A stretch of DNA of 64,000 bases, from contig NC_081406.1 in NCBI RefSeq assembly GCF_030272615.1, positions 482,949,900 through 483,013,899 of the forward strand. The letters run 5' to 3'. The notes under the pieces were generated by a model. That model saw only the letters and a program-made list of their open reading frames with translations, did not search any database and was not told the origin of the DNA. Shown in pieces: positions 13,452 to 25,079 of this stretch. The position numbers and the translations under genes are program-made. This DNA is from Cryptomeria japonica. Its lineage: Eukaryota > Streptophyta > Pinopsida > Cupressales > Cupressaceae. The number at the start of each line of letters is the position of its first letter. Positions within the stretch are counted from its first letter, which is position 1.

Positions 13452-15107
13452 ATGGTGACTAAAAGTTCAAGTTCATCCAGTTATTCTAGAGCTATCTTTC
13501 AAAGGGATATTCTGAGGCTTGATGGAATAAATTACACATTATGGAAGATTTAGATGGAGACTCATTTGAGATGTCTTAGTGAGGAGATTTGGGAGATCGC
13601 ATAGAATGGTGTCACACCCTATAATCTGGGATCTGGCAATCCTCATCTTACAAACCTAGACAAGGAGATTGAGAATGATTGTAGAGAAAGAGAAGCCCTC
13701 TTGTGTGCACTTTCTGATCAGCAAATAATGGGATTAACCGACAAATCATCTAGAAAGGCTATATGGGATAAGTTGGAGACTCTTAATGAAGGTGACCCTA
13801 TAGTGAATATTGCTAAACTTCATGGTTACCGGGTGAGATATGAAAACCTGAAGATGGAAGAAGATGAAAGGATTACAGCATTCATGGAAAGGGTAAATGA
13901 GATTGTTATGGGAATTCAATGTTGTGGTGGAATTCTAAGCGAAGATAAAATTGTTTCTAAAGTCCTGAGAGTCATACCACCAACTTACAAAATGAAGGCT
14001 ACCTCTATTAATGAGTTGATAACAATGGCTAATACATCTATCAACAGAGATACGTTGGTTGGGAAACTATCTGCTTTTGAGCTTGAAGAATTTGGACCTT
14101 CTGGAGCTGTGAAGTCTAAACCTGCTTTTCATGCATCTACATCTGCAATCGGTAAGAAAGACTGGAAAGCTTTGTATGCAAAGGAATTAGAAGATATGAA
14201 GAGAGAAGATGATGATTTTGAGCAACTTGAAGCACTATTTGCTAGAAGAGTACCAAAAGGACCGGTAGGAAGTAAGTATGAAGGAAAAATACCTTTTAAA
14301 TATTCTACATGTAATAAGATTGGTCATTTTTCATCTAGATGTCTTGAAAGGAATTCAAGATTTGAAGAAAGAGTTAGAAGATCATTTAAGCCTAACCCTG
14401 GATATTAGAACAAGTATAAGTATAAGAAAAATAGAGATAAATCATGCTACATAGCGGATGAAGAAGGCATTACCAATTTAGAGGATGAACCAGCAGAAGA
14501 CTTTGCTAGTGGATCCGGCAATGGGAAGGAATGGGTGTTCCTGGCTATCAAGGAAGATGATTCAGTACTAGAAGAGAATGTACCTGAAGAGAAGGCACTT
14601 GCTGCTAAAATTGAAGACAAAGATGAATGGGTAATTGATAGTCGTTGTTCACATCATATGACTGGAGATAAAGGGAAGTTTCTGTCTTTGCAAGAATTTG
14701 ATGGTGGTCTAGTTAGATTTGGAGATGACAAAACATGTATGATCAAAGGAAAATGAACTATATCATTGGATGGTAAGAATGATAGTGACAATGTTTATTA
14801 TGTTGAAGGTTTGAGGCATAATCTTTTGAGTGTAGGACAATTGGTAGACAAGGGATTTCAATTACAGTTCAAGGATGGGAAATGCAAAATCATTAACAGA
14901 TCTGGCTTGGAGATTGCAACCAGTACACAGACAAAAGGTAATATATTTCATTTGAACTACAGTGAGAAGACATGTTTGATTACACAGATTGATAAGAGTT
15001 GGCTATGGCATAAAAGGTTGTGCCATATGAATTTTGATTGCATTGTGAAGATCAGTTCAACTAAGGTTGTTAGGGATATACCTAAGATTATGAAGCCCAT
15101 AATCTAG
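13452..15107 (+). pseudogene. Element A gag-protease-GAG_pre-integrase, broken
   Basis: The frame from the ATG at 13452 runs in one register to 15107, with stops near 13550, 13600, 14406 and 14754. The gag part begins with the copia 'LDGINYTLW' motif, continues with a UBN2-like capsid region, and has a zinc knuckle CNKIGHFSSRC near 14310. Protease follows as WVIDSRCSHHMTG, where the usual D-S/T-G triad reads D-S-R, so the active site is damaged. Then comes the pre-integrase motif LWHKRLCHMNF. The reading ends at an internal deletion: the integrase catalytic core that should follow is absent. This is a retrotransposon polyprotein remnant. Confidence 0.9.
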
Positions 15108-16229
15108 TATGTAAAGTTATATCTGAACCGGTAGCACCTTTACCGGAACAGAGTGTTGAACCAGTTACTCCATCAACATCAGAGAGTTATACAGTAACTA
15201 AAGAACAGGCAAGAGGAACAGAAAGTCAGAAGACTCCTAGGTATGTGAGATTGAATCATTTAGAAGATTAGATCATTGGGGATAAGAGCAAGGGAGTGAA
15301 GACAAGAAGAAGATTGGCAACTAATGAGGTATGTTTAATTTCAAAAGTTGAACCGGTATTAGTAATTTAGGCATGTAAAGATGAATATTGGTTAAAATAT
15401 ATGGAAGAAGAATTAGATTAGATTGAGAAAAATAACACATGGACTTTAGTTCCCTGACCTAAAAATAAAAATGTTATTAGAAATAAATGGGTTTTTAGGA
15501 ATGAATTGAATGAGGATGGTCAAGTTATAAGGATTAAGGCTAGATTGGTTTGTAAAGGATATTCTCAAAAATAAAAAATTGATTATGGAACAACTTTTGC
15601 ACTTGTAGCTAGGACAGAAGTTGTAAAATTATTTCTTTCCTATGCTGCTTATAAAAACTACAAGGTTTATCAGATGGATGTTAAATGTGCATTTTTGAAT
15701 GGGGATCTTGATGAGGAAGTTTATATGGTTTTTTACTATCAGATGATATAGATATGGTTTGTAGGTTAAGGAAAGCTTTATGGATTGAAACAAGCACCTA
15801 GAGCTTGGTATGCAAGGTTGGATAAATATCTTTTGAAGCTTGGTTTTACTAAGGGCAATGCTGACAGTAATTTATATTATAAGATTACAAATGATAGTAT
15901 ACTGATTATTGAAGTATTTGTTGATGACATTATTTTTGGAGGTGAAAATAAGTTATGCATAGAAATTTTTAAGAATATGGAGAAAGAATTTGAGATGTCT
16001 ATGATTGGTGAGATGAAATTTTTCTTAGGTTTGCAGATTACTCAAACTAACAAAGGTATTTTCATCTGTCAAACTAAATATTCTAAGTAATTGTTGAAGA
16101 AATTTGGTATGGGAGATTCTAAACCGGTAAGTACTCCTATGGTTACAAGTGAGAAATTGACAAGAAAAGATGTTTTTGCATTAGTAAATCCTACAAGATG
16201 CAAATCTATCATTGGAGGTTTTCTTTATA
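15108..16229 (+). pseudogene. Element A reverse transcriptase, truncated by the satellite
   Basis: After the integrase deletion the reading resumes with the pre-RT linker and RT: WTLVP, NKWVFRNELNEDG, KVYQMDVKCAFLNG, then a small deletion and frame change near 15730-15780. It continues LKQAPRAWYARLDKYLLKLG and VFVDDIIFGG (catalytic FVDD at 15917-15928). The thumb follows (KKFGMGDSKPVSTPM), then IIGGFLY, where the family continues into the 'LTATRPD' region. At 16229 the sequence turns into CATATG satellite with no transition. RNase H, PPT and 3' LTR are not found beyond the array. Confidence 0.9.
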
Positions 16230-19200
16230 AGACACCATATGACCCCTTCGGACATAATATGACCCCTGATGACACCTAACAAGTCATATGGTGCCCTAAG
16301 GGCACACTATATGACCCCATAGGACACAATACAACCCATAATGACACCATGTGATGTCCTTAGGGGTCATATGGTGTCCTAAATGGTCATAGGATACCAT
16401 ATGACCCCTTAAGACACAATATGACCCCTATTAACACCTAAGGGGTCATATGGTGTCCTGAGGGGTCATATGACACCATATGATCCCTTAGGACACAATA
16501 TGACTCTTAACGAGATCTAAGGGGACATATGGTGTCCTAAGGGGTCATAGGAGACCATGTGACCTCTTAGGACACCATACAACCCATAACGATACCATAT
16601 AGTGTCCTAAGGTGTCATAGGACACCACATGACCCCTTAGGACACCATACGACCCATAACAACACCATATGGTGTCCCAAGGGGTCACAGGACACCAGAT
16701 GACCCCTGAGGACACCATATGACCCATATTGACACCATATGGTGTGCTAAGGGGTCATACAGTGTCCTAAGGGGTCTTAGGACACCATATGACCCTTTAG
16801 AACATAATATGACCCCTAACGACACCTAAGGGGTCATATACTATCCTAAGGGGTCATAGGACACCATATGACCCCTTAGGACACAATATGAACCCTAACA
16901 ACACATAAGGGGTTATATGGTGTCCTAACAGGTTATAGGACACTATAAGACCCCTTAGGACACCATATGAACTATAACGACACTATTTGGTGTCCTAAGG
17001 GGTCACACAGTGTCCTAAGGGATCATAGGACACCATATGATCCCTTAGGACATCATACAACCCATAACAACACCATATGGTGTCCTGAGGGGTCATAGGA
17101 TACCATATGACCAATTATTACACAATATAACCCCTAATGACACCTAAGGGGTCATATGGTTTCCTATGGGGTCATAGAACACCATATGACCCCTTAGGAC
17201 ACCATACGATGCATAACAACACCATATTGTGTCTTAAGGGGTCATAGAACACAATATGACCCCTTAGGACACAATATGACCCCTAACAACCCCTTAGAGG
17301 GTTATATGACACCATATGACCCCTTAGCACACTATAAGACCTATAATGACACATCCTAAGGGGTCATATGGTGTCCTAATGGGTCACATAACACCATATG
17401 ACCCCTTAGCACACCATAAAACTCATAATGACACCATATTGTTTCCTAAGGGGTCATAAGACACCATATGACCCTTTAGGACACTATACGACCCATAAAA
17501 ACACCATATGAGGGCTTATATGGTGTCCTACACCATATGACCCCTTAGGACACCATATGAGGTCTCATATGGTGTCCTACACCATATGACCCCTTAGGAC
17601 ACCATATGAGGTCTCATATGGTGTCCTACACCATATGACCCCTTAGGACACCATATGACCCATAACGATACCATATTGTATCCTAAGGGGTCATATGGTG
17701 CCCTAAGGGGTCATCGGACACCATATGAACCCTCAGGACACCATATGACCCATAACAACACCATATTGTATCCTAAGGGATCATATGGCATCTTAAGGGG
17801 TCATAGGACAAAATATGACCTCTAAAGACCCCTTACGGGGTCATAGAACACCATATGAACCCTTAAAACACTATATAGCCCATAAAAACACCATATGGTG
17901 TCCTAAGGGGTCATACAAAACCATATGACCCCTTAACACACCATATGACCCATAACAACACCATATGGTGTCCTAAGGGGTCATAGGACACCCTATGACC
18001 CCTTAGGACACAATATGACCCCTAACAATACCTAAGGGGTCATATGGTGTCATAAGGGTTCATAGAACATCATATAACCCCTTTGGACACAATATGACCC
18101 CTAACGACACCTAAGGGGTCATATGGTGTCCTAAGGGGTCATACGACACATAATGACTACTTAGGGCACCATATGACCCATAATGACACTATATGGTGTT
18201 CTAAGGGGTCATAGGACACCATATGACCCCTTAAGAATAGAGAGAGAGAGAGATGGTGACCTTGAGAATGGAGAGAGAGAATAAGACAGTAAGGAAGATA
18301 TATGAGAGAGTCATATGGTGTTTTATGACCCTTATAACAACATATGACCCCTAACAACATCATATGGTGTCCAAAGAGGTCATATGGTTTCCTAAGGGGT
18401 CATATGATGTCCTAATGGGTTATATGGTGTTCTATGACCCCTTAGGACACCATATGACCCCACACAACACCATATGACCCCTAATGACACCATATGGTGT
18501 CCTAAGGGGTCATATGGTGTCGTTAGAGGTTATATGGTGTCCTATGGGGTCATATGGTGTTCTATAACCCCTTAGGACACCATATGACCCCTAACAACAC
18601 CAAATGGTGTCCTAAGGGGTCAGATGGTGTCTTAAGGGGTCATATGATTTCCTAAGGGGTCATATGGTGTCCTGAGGGGTCATATGGTGTTCTATGATCC
18701 CTTAGGACACCATATGACCCCATAAAACACCATATAATCCCTAACAACACCATATGGTGTACTAAGGGGTCATATCATGTTCTATGACCCCTTAGGATAC
18801 CATATGACCCCTAATGAAAACATATGGTGTCTTAAGGGGTCATATGGTGTTCTATGACCCCTTGGGATACCATATGAGCCCTCAGGACACCATATGACCC
18901 CTAAAAACACCATATGGTTTCCTAAGGGGTCATATGGTGTTTTATGTCCCCTTAGGACACCATATGACCCCTTACGACAACATAAGACCCCTCACGACAC
19001 CATATAGTGTCCTAAGGGGTCATAGAATACCATATGACTCCTTAGGACATCATATGACCGTTATGGTTTCCTAAGGGGTCATATGGTGTTCTATGTCCCC
19101 TTAGGACACCATATGACCCCTTATGACAACATATGACCCCTCACGAAGCCATATAGTGTCCTAAGGGATCATATGGTGTCCTAAGGGGTCATAGAATACC

Positions 19201-21722
19201 ATATGACTCCTTAGGACACCATATGACCCCTAACGACATCAAATGACTCCTTAGGACACCATATGGTGTCGTTAGGTGTCATACGATGTTGTTAGGTGTC
19301 ATAGAATATCATATGAGCCCTTAGGACACCATAGGATCCGTAACAACACCATATTACCCCTTAGGACACCATATGACCCCTAACGAGACCATATTGTGTC
19401 TTGAGGGGTCATATGGTGTCACAAGTAGTCATGTCATATACTAGGATGTTAAAAGGGGATCATATGGTGTCCTAGGGGGTCATAGAACACCATATGACCC
19501 CTCAGGACAACATATGACCCCTTAGGACACCATATGGTGTCATTAGGGGTCATATGGTGTCCTAAGGGGTCATATGGTATTCTATGACCCATTAGGATGC
19601 CATATGACCCCTTAGGACACCTTATGACCCCTAACAACACCATATGGTGTTGTTAGGGGTCATATGGTGTCCTAAGGGGTCGTATGGTGTCATAAGGGGT
19701 CATATGGTGTTCTATGACCCCTTAGGACACCATATGACCCCTAAGACTACCATATGGTGTCTTGAGGGGTAATATGGTATCATTAGGGATCATATGGTGT
19801 CGTTAGGGATCATATTGTGTCCTAAGGGGTCATATGGTGTTCTATGACCCCTTAGGACACCATATGACCCCTAACAACACCATATGGTGTCCTAAAGGAT
19901 CATATGGTGTCCTTAGGGGTCATATGGTGTTCTATGACCCCTTAAGATTCCATATGACCCCTTAGGACATGTCATATGGTGTCGTTAGGGGTCATATGTT
20001 GTCCTAAGGGATCATACAATGTCCTAAGGGGTTATATGATGTTCTATGACCCTTTGGGACACCATTTGACCCCTTAGGACACCATATGATCCCTAAGGAC
20101 ACTATATGGTGTCCTAAGGGGTCATATGGTGTTCTATGACCCCTTAGGACACCATATGACCCCTAACAACACCATATGGTGTCCTAAGGGGTCATCTGAT
20201 GTCGTTAGGGGTCATATGGTGTCCTAAGGAGTCATATAGTATTCTATGACCCCTTAGGACATCATATGACCCCTTAGGACACCATATGGTGTTGTGAGGG
20301 GTCATATGGTGTTGTATGGGGTCATATGATGTCCTAAGGGAGCATAGAACACCATATGACCCCTTAGGAAACCATACGATGTTTTTAGGGGTCATATGGT
20401 GTCCTGAGGGTTCATATGGTGTCCCAAGGGGTCATAGAACACCATATGATCCCTTAGGACACCATATGTTGTCATTAGGGGTTATATGGTGTCCTAAGGT
20501 GTCATAGAACACCATATGACCCCTTAGGACACCATATGGTGTCGTTAGGGATTATACGGTGTTGTATAGGGTCATATGGTGTCCTAAGGGGTTATCGAAC
20601 ACCATCTGACCCCTTAGGACACCATATGACCCCTTAGGAAATCATATGACCCCTTAGGAAACCATATGGTGATGTTAGGGGTCATATGGTGTCCTAAGGG
20701 GTCATAGAATACCATATGACCCCTTGAGACACCATATGACCCCTTAGGACACCATATGATGTTGTTAGGGGTCATATGGTGTGCTAAGGGATCATAAAAT
20801 GCCATATGACCCCTAACGACACTATATGACCCCTAACGACAGTATATGACCCTTAACGACACCATATGACCCCTCAAGACACCATATGGTGGTCTTAGGG
20901 GTCATATGGTGTCCTAAGGGGTCATAGATTACCATATGACCCCTTATGACACCATATGACCCCTTAGGACACCATATGACCCCTTAGGTCACCATATGAC
21001 CCCTAACGACACCATATGTTGTCTTAAGAGGTCATATGGTGTTCTAAGGAGTCATATAGTGTTCTATGACCCACTATTACACCATATGGATCCTTTTAAC
21101 ATCCTAGTACATGACATGACCACTTGTGACACCATATGACCCCTCGAGACACAATATGGTGTCATTAAGGGTCATGTGGTGTCCTAAGGGGTCATATGGT
21201 GTCATTAGGGATCATATGGTGTCCTAAGGAGTCATATGGTATTCTATGACCCATTAGGGCACCATATGACCCCTTAGGACACCATATGACCCCTAACGAC
21301 ACCATATGGTGTCGTTAGGGGTCATATGGTGTCATAAGGGGTCATACAATGTCATAAGGGGTCATAAAACACCATATGACCCCTTAGGACACTATATGAT
21401 GTCGTTAGGGGTCATATGGTGTCATTAGGGGTCATATGGTGTCCTAAGAGGTCATGTGATGTCCTTAGGGGTCATAAAACACCAAATGACCCCTTAGGAC
21501 ACCATATGGTGTCGTTAGGGCTCATATGGTGTTCTAAGAGATCATATGGTATCCTAAGGGGTCATAGAACACCATATAACCCCTTAGGAAACCATATGAC
21601 TTGTAACGACACCCTGTGACACCTTAGGACACCATATGACTTGCAACAACACCATATGTTGTCCTAAGAGGTCATATGGTGTCCTAAGATAGATAGTAAT
21701 GGTTTCCTAAGGGGTCATATGG
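16229..21722. repeat. 5.5-kb satellite of 20-bp units with palindromic CATATG centres
   Basis: The array is built of a 20-bp unit, CACCATATGACCCCTTAGGA, and its reverse complement, TCCTAAGGGGTCATATGGTG, about 275 units in all. It parses as CATATG hubs at mostly 20-bp spacing separated by 14-bp asymmetric spacers. The spacers come in two types (core CCTTAGG or CCTAACG) and flip orientation many times. Shortened 10-bp joints (CATAGAACAC) recur where orientation changes. The left third (to about 18200) is more diverged and less regular than the rest. Short ORFs through it give a 20-residue periodic peptide and are not genes. Confidence 0.95.
18234..18309 (+). repeat. GA-rich island inside the satellite
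   Basis: About 75 bp of gagagaga-type sequence, with a 'gtgaccttgagaatgga' segment, interrupts the 20-bp array. It resembles the long GA-rich tract that begins where the array ends, so the two sequence classes have exchanged or were once adjacent. Confidence 0.8.
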
Positions 21723-23158
21723 CCCACCATGCTCCTGCACATACCTAGATGGTTTATATATAGATATAAGATACCTAGATGGGGAGAGATGCATGAGAGA
21801 CCTAGATAGGGTGTGAGAGAGAGAGGGTTGAGATAGATGGAGGGAATAGAGAGAGATTGGTAATGAGATATGGATGGAGATGTAGAGAGGTGGAGAGGGA
21901 ATGAGGGAGAAACCTAGAGAGGGGTAGAGAGGGTGTGATGGAAATTTGATGATGTAGATGGTAAAGAGAGAATAAGAATTAGTAGGGAAGGGAGAGAGAG
22001 ATGGGGATAAGGAGGGAGAGGGAGATAGAGAGGGAGAGGGGAAGAAAAGAATGGAGATTCCTAAAAAAGAGAAGGAGGGATAAGAGGAGAGATGAAAGAA
22101 TAAAGAGAGAGAAGAGTATGAGGGGATTGAGGGAGAGGTAGACATGGAGGGACTACAAGACCTAGGGAAGGAGAATATAGAGAGGTGGGGGGAAAGAGAG
22201 AAGATGGGGAGAGAGCTCATAAATATATAGGGGTAAAAGGGGAGGGAGATAGAGGGGAGGAGAGAGGGAGAGAACTAGAGAGGGGACAAATAGATAGGTG
22301 AGAGAACTATATTGGGAAAGAGAGAGGAATTAGATAGATAGAGGGGGGGGGAGAGAGGTGAGTAATGAGACATGAAACGGAGGTAGATAGGTGGAGAAGA
22401 AGGAAGTGATAAACCTAGAGAGGTGAGAGAGAGTTGATGACCTAGAATGTAGAGACAAAGAGAATACAAGAGGAATATAGAATAAAAAATTGGGGGAGTG
22501 AGATATATATGGGGGTATGTATGGATGGGGAGGTAGAGAGGGATAGGGGAAGAAATGAAGGGAGAGACCTAGAGAGGGGAGGGAGGGAGAAGAGAAGAGA
22601 TAGAATAACAAAGAGAGGAGTAAGAGGGGATGGATGGAGAGGTAGAAATGGAGGGAGTGAGAGACCTATGGAAGGAGGAGATAAAGAGGTTAGGGGAGGA
22701 AGAGAAAAGGAGGAAGTTCATAAAGGGATAGGGTTAAGGAGGAGGGAGAGATAGGTAGAGAGGGAGAAAGAGAACTATAGATAGGTGAGAGACCTAGATG
22801 GCAAAAGAGGAGTGAGATAGATAGAGGGGATAAAGAGAGGTGGGTAATGAGACCTATATGCAAAGGTAGATAGGTGGAGAGGGAGGAAGGGAGAAACCTA
22901 GAGAGGGGAGAGAGGGTGGGATGGAGAGGTAATGACCTAGACAATGAAGATAGAGAATAAGAGAGGAAGAGAGAAGATGGGAGAGTGGGAGAGGGAGATA
23001 GAGAGGGAGAAAGGAAGAAAGGAAGGTAGAGACCTAGAGAGGGGAGGGAGGGAGAATAGAAGAGATAGAAGAACAAAGAGATGAGTAAGAGGAGATGGAT
23101 AGAGAGGTAGACATGGAGGGAGTGAGAGACCTAGAGAATGAGGAGATAGATAGGTTTG

Positions 23159-23189
<31 letters not shown>

Positions 23190-23565
23190 AAGAGAGTTCA
23201 AAAATAGATAGAGGTAAGGAGAAGGGAGAGAAAGGTGGAGAGGGAGGGAGAGAACTAGAGGGTGGACAATTAGATAAGTGAGAAACCTAGAGGGGGAGAG
23301 AAAGGTGGGTAATAATATAGGGAGGGAGAGACACTGAGGTGAATAAGGAGGGAGGGATCACCCTAGATATGGGGAGAGAGAGGATAAAAGGGATAGGTAG
23401 TGACCAAGAGAAAGGAGTGGGAGGGGAGAGAAACAATAAGAGAGTGAGAGAGAAGAGAGAGGGAGATATTCAAGGATAGAGAAGTGAGAGAGACAAGAGA
23501 GGGAGAGAGATAGGTCTAGAGTTTGGGGAAGATAAAGAGAGTGAGATACATAGCTAAAGAATGTT
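21723..23565 (+). repeat. GA-rich purine tract with a degenerate minisatellite
   Basis: About 1.8 kb is strongly purine-rich on the + strand, made of gaga/ggga runs with recurrent 'gagacctagagagggga' phrases roughly every 60-170 bp. The reverse complement gives long Ser/Leu/Pro-rich ORFs in several overlapping frames, the expected by-product of polypyrimidine sequence. No protein family is recognisable. It may adopt triplex (H-DNA) structure. Confidence 0.85.
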
Positions 23566-24255
23566 GATAGGAGCATGTTGATTACTGAAATTTTACATGT
23601 TGATTACTGAAATTTGACTGTCTGAAATTTTATATGATCCTCTAAAAACTAGAATCTACATTATAAGTCATATAGAGCTATTCTTAAATGTTATATTTTA
23701 TGTATATATTCTCCTTTGGGGGTGGATATAACTTGTGCCTAGATTGGAAAATCTACACACTCACAAAACCTTCACATTGGACAATGCAGAACATTTGGTG
23801 GGCGCCAAATGTAAAAATTTAAAATTTTGCATTTGGCGAGTGCCATATTTGGCGCTCGCCAAATGGTTTGCTTCGGATAATACCAACCCTTAGGGTTGGA
23901 TTTTCCTTGGGCATCCAACCCATAGGTTTGGACGACCTTTTCATGCCAATGATGCATTTTTATGAAAAGGTAAAAAGTGGCACCTTTTTGGTACCACAAC
24001 TTGGTGCACTTACCCTGTCTAATGGAAGAATGATAATGAGAACTTGATTGGTATTTTGATTTTGGTCATTAGTATATGTATTGGTATTTCTTTGGCCATG
24101 AAGGTCATTGGTATGAGATTTCTCATGGTTTTAATGGGTATGCGTTCAGATACGAGATGAAGTTGACTCAAACACGTGGAGATGAAGTTGAATCTGATTA
24201 TTTGATGGTTATTGTGGCAAGAAAATACTGCAAACAAAAAGACACAATGGTTGTT
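23566..24255. other. Unassigned spacer with a short duplication and hairpins
   Basis: A 22-bp phrase (catgttgattactgaaattt) is repeated in tandem near 23574-23617. Two inverted repeats built on CATTTGG/CCAAATG lie at 23792-23865. No gene, LTR end or splice pattern was recognised. Confidence 0.5.
23792..23865. repeat. Tandem pair of GC-rich hairpins
   Basis: CATTTGGTGGGCGCCAAATG (23792-23811) is near-palindromic. Further on, CATTTGGCGAG (23830-23840) pairs perfectly with CTCGCCAAATG (23855-23865) across a 14-nt loop. The two hairpins share the same outer stem sequence and lie in otherwise AT-rich DNA. Confidence 0.8.
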
Positions 24256-25079
24256 GTTTGATTAATGATAACAAGGACCATATGGCCTAGGCTCATTGGT
24301 GCAGCCATGACCGATGAATCCTCAAAGAGAACTAATCGGTTCATGCAGCAAGAGTAACACAACAGAAGAAATAATAAAAAATTGAAAGATTATAGAATCA
24401 TATCATATTGTCATCTTATAACCTCCGATAACCAACCAGTTATCATCATACAATCATCATAGAACATCCAGTAATCAATCGGTTATATGCAGGCTAACAT
24501 GCCAAATACAATCCATCTGAAACTCTCAGAGTCATCTGGATCTCTAATCATGAATCTAAATCCTCATCCTAATCTTCTGCCCAACAAATGATTACATAAT
24601 ACCATATATATACCCTCCAGAACATATCCAAGTCGGCCACAAAAGATTACATTTACCAATGTAGGAAAATGAAATGTGTAAATAGGTTGGCCCCAAGAAT
24701 GAAAGGAAATTCTCTGGAAAATAACCACCAAGAAGTGTGGATCAATAGAAAGGCTAGCAATGGACTTAGGAACATCTAGCAAGACCCAAAATAGATCCAC
24801 ATGCTAAGAAACCACTCCAAAAAACAAGAAATCCAATCAGTAAGCCCAAAACTGCTTTGTTACACCTAGAAATAATCAAATCGGAAGCAATATCTTGTCA
24901 AAAAAGAATCCAAATGAACTGAGAATCTGGAATTAAGAATAAGAACCAGCCTGGAAACCAAAAATCTGATATGCAATGAAAAGCAATCCACCACCGGAAT
25001 ATATCGGTAGGAATACAAAAATTGCACACAAAACTGAACAAGAACTAAACTGAAAGGAAATATTTTTGGTTGATGCAAG
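24256..25079. other. TE-like sequence, not assignable
   Basis: Composition (C-rich, G-poor + strand with aatcggtt and accagtta phrases) resembles the reverse-oriented copia LTRs elsewhere in the window. I found no PBS, PPT, terminal TG/CA pair or coding domain to place it in an element. Confidence 0.3.

Noticed and set aside
16545-21619. Several 60-68-codon ORFs on both strands within the satellite
   Set aside because: They give the same periodic peptide (GHHMTP..., WCPKGSYGV) because 60 bp equals three repeat units. There is no unique sequence, start context or domain.
21684-23576. Long Ser/Leu/Pro ORFs (up to 178 codons) on the reverse strand
   Set aside because: They are the reading of a polypyrimidine tract in several overlapping frames. 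No hydrophobic or domain pattern differs from composition.
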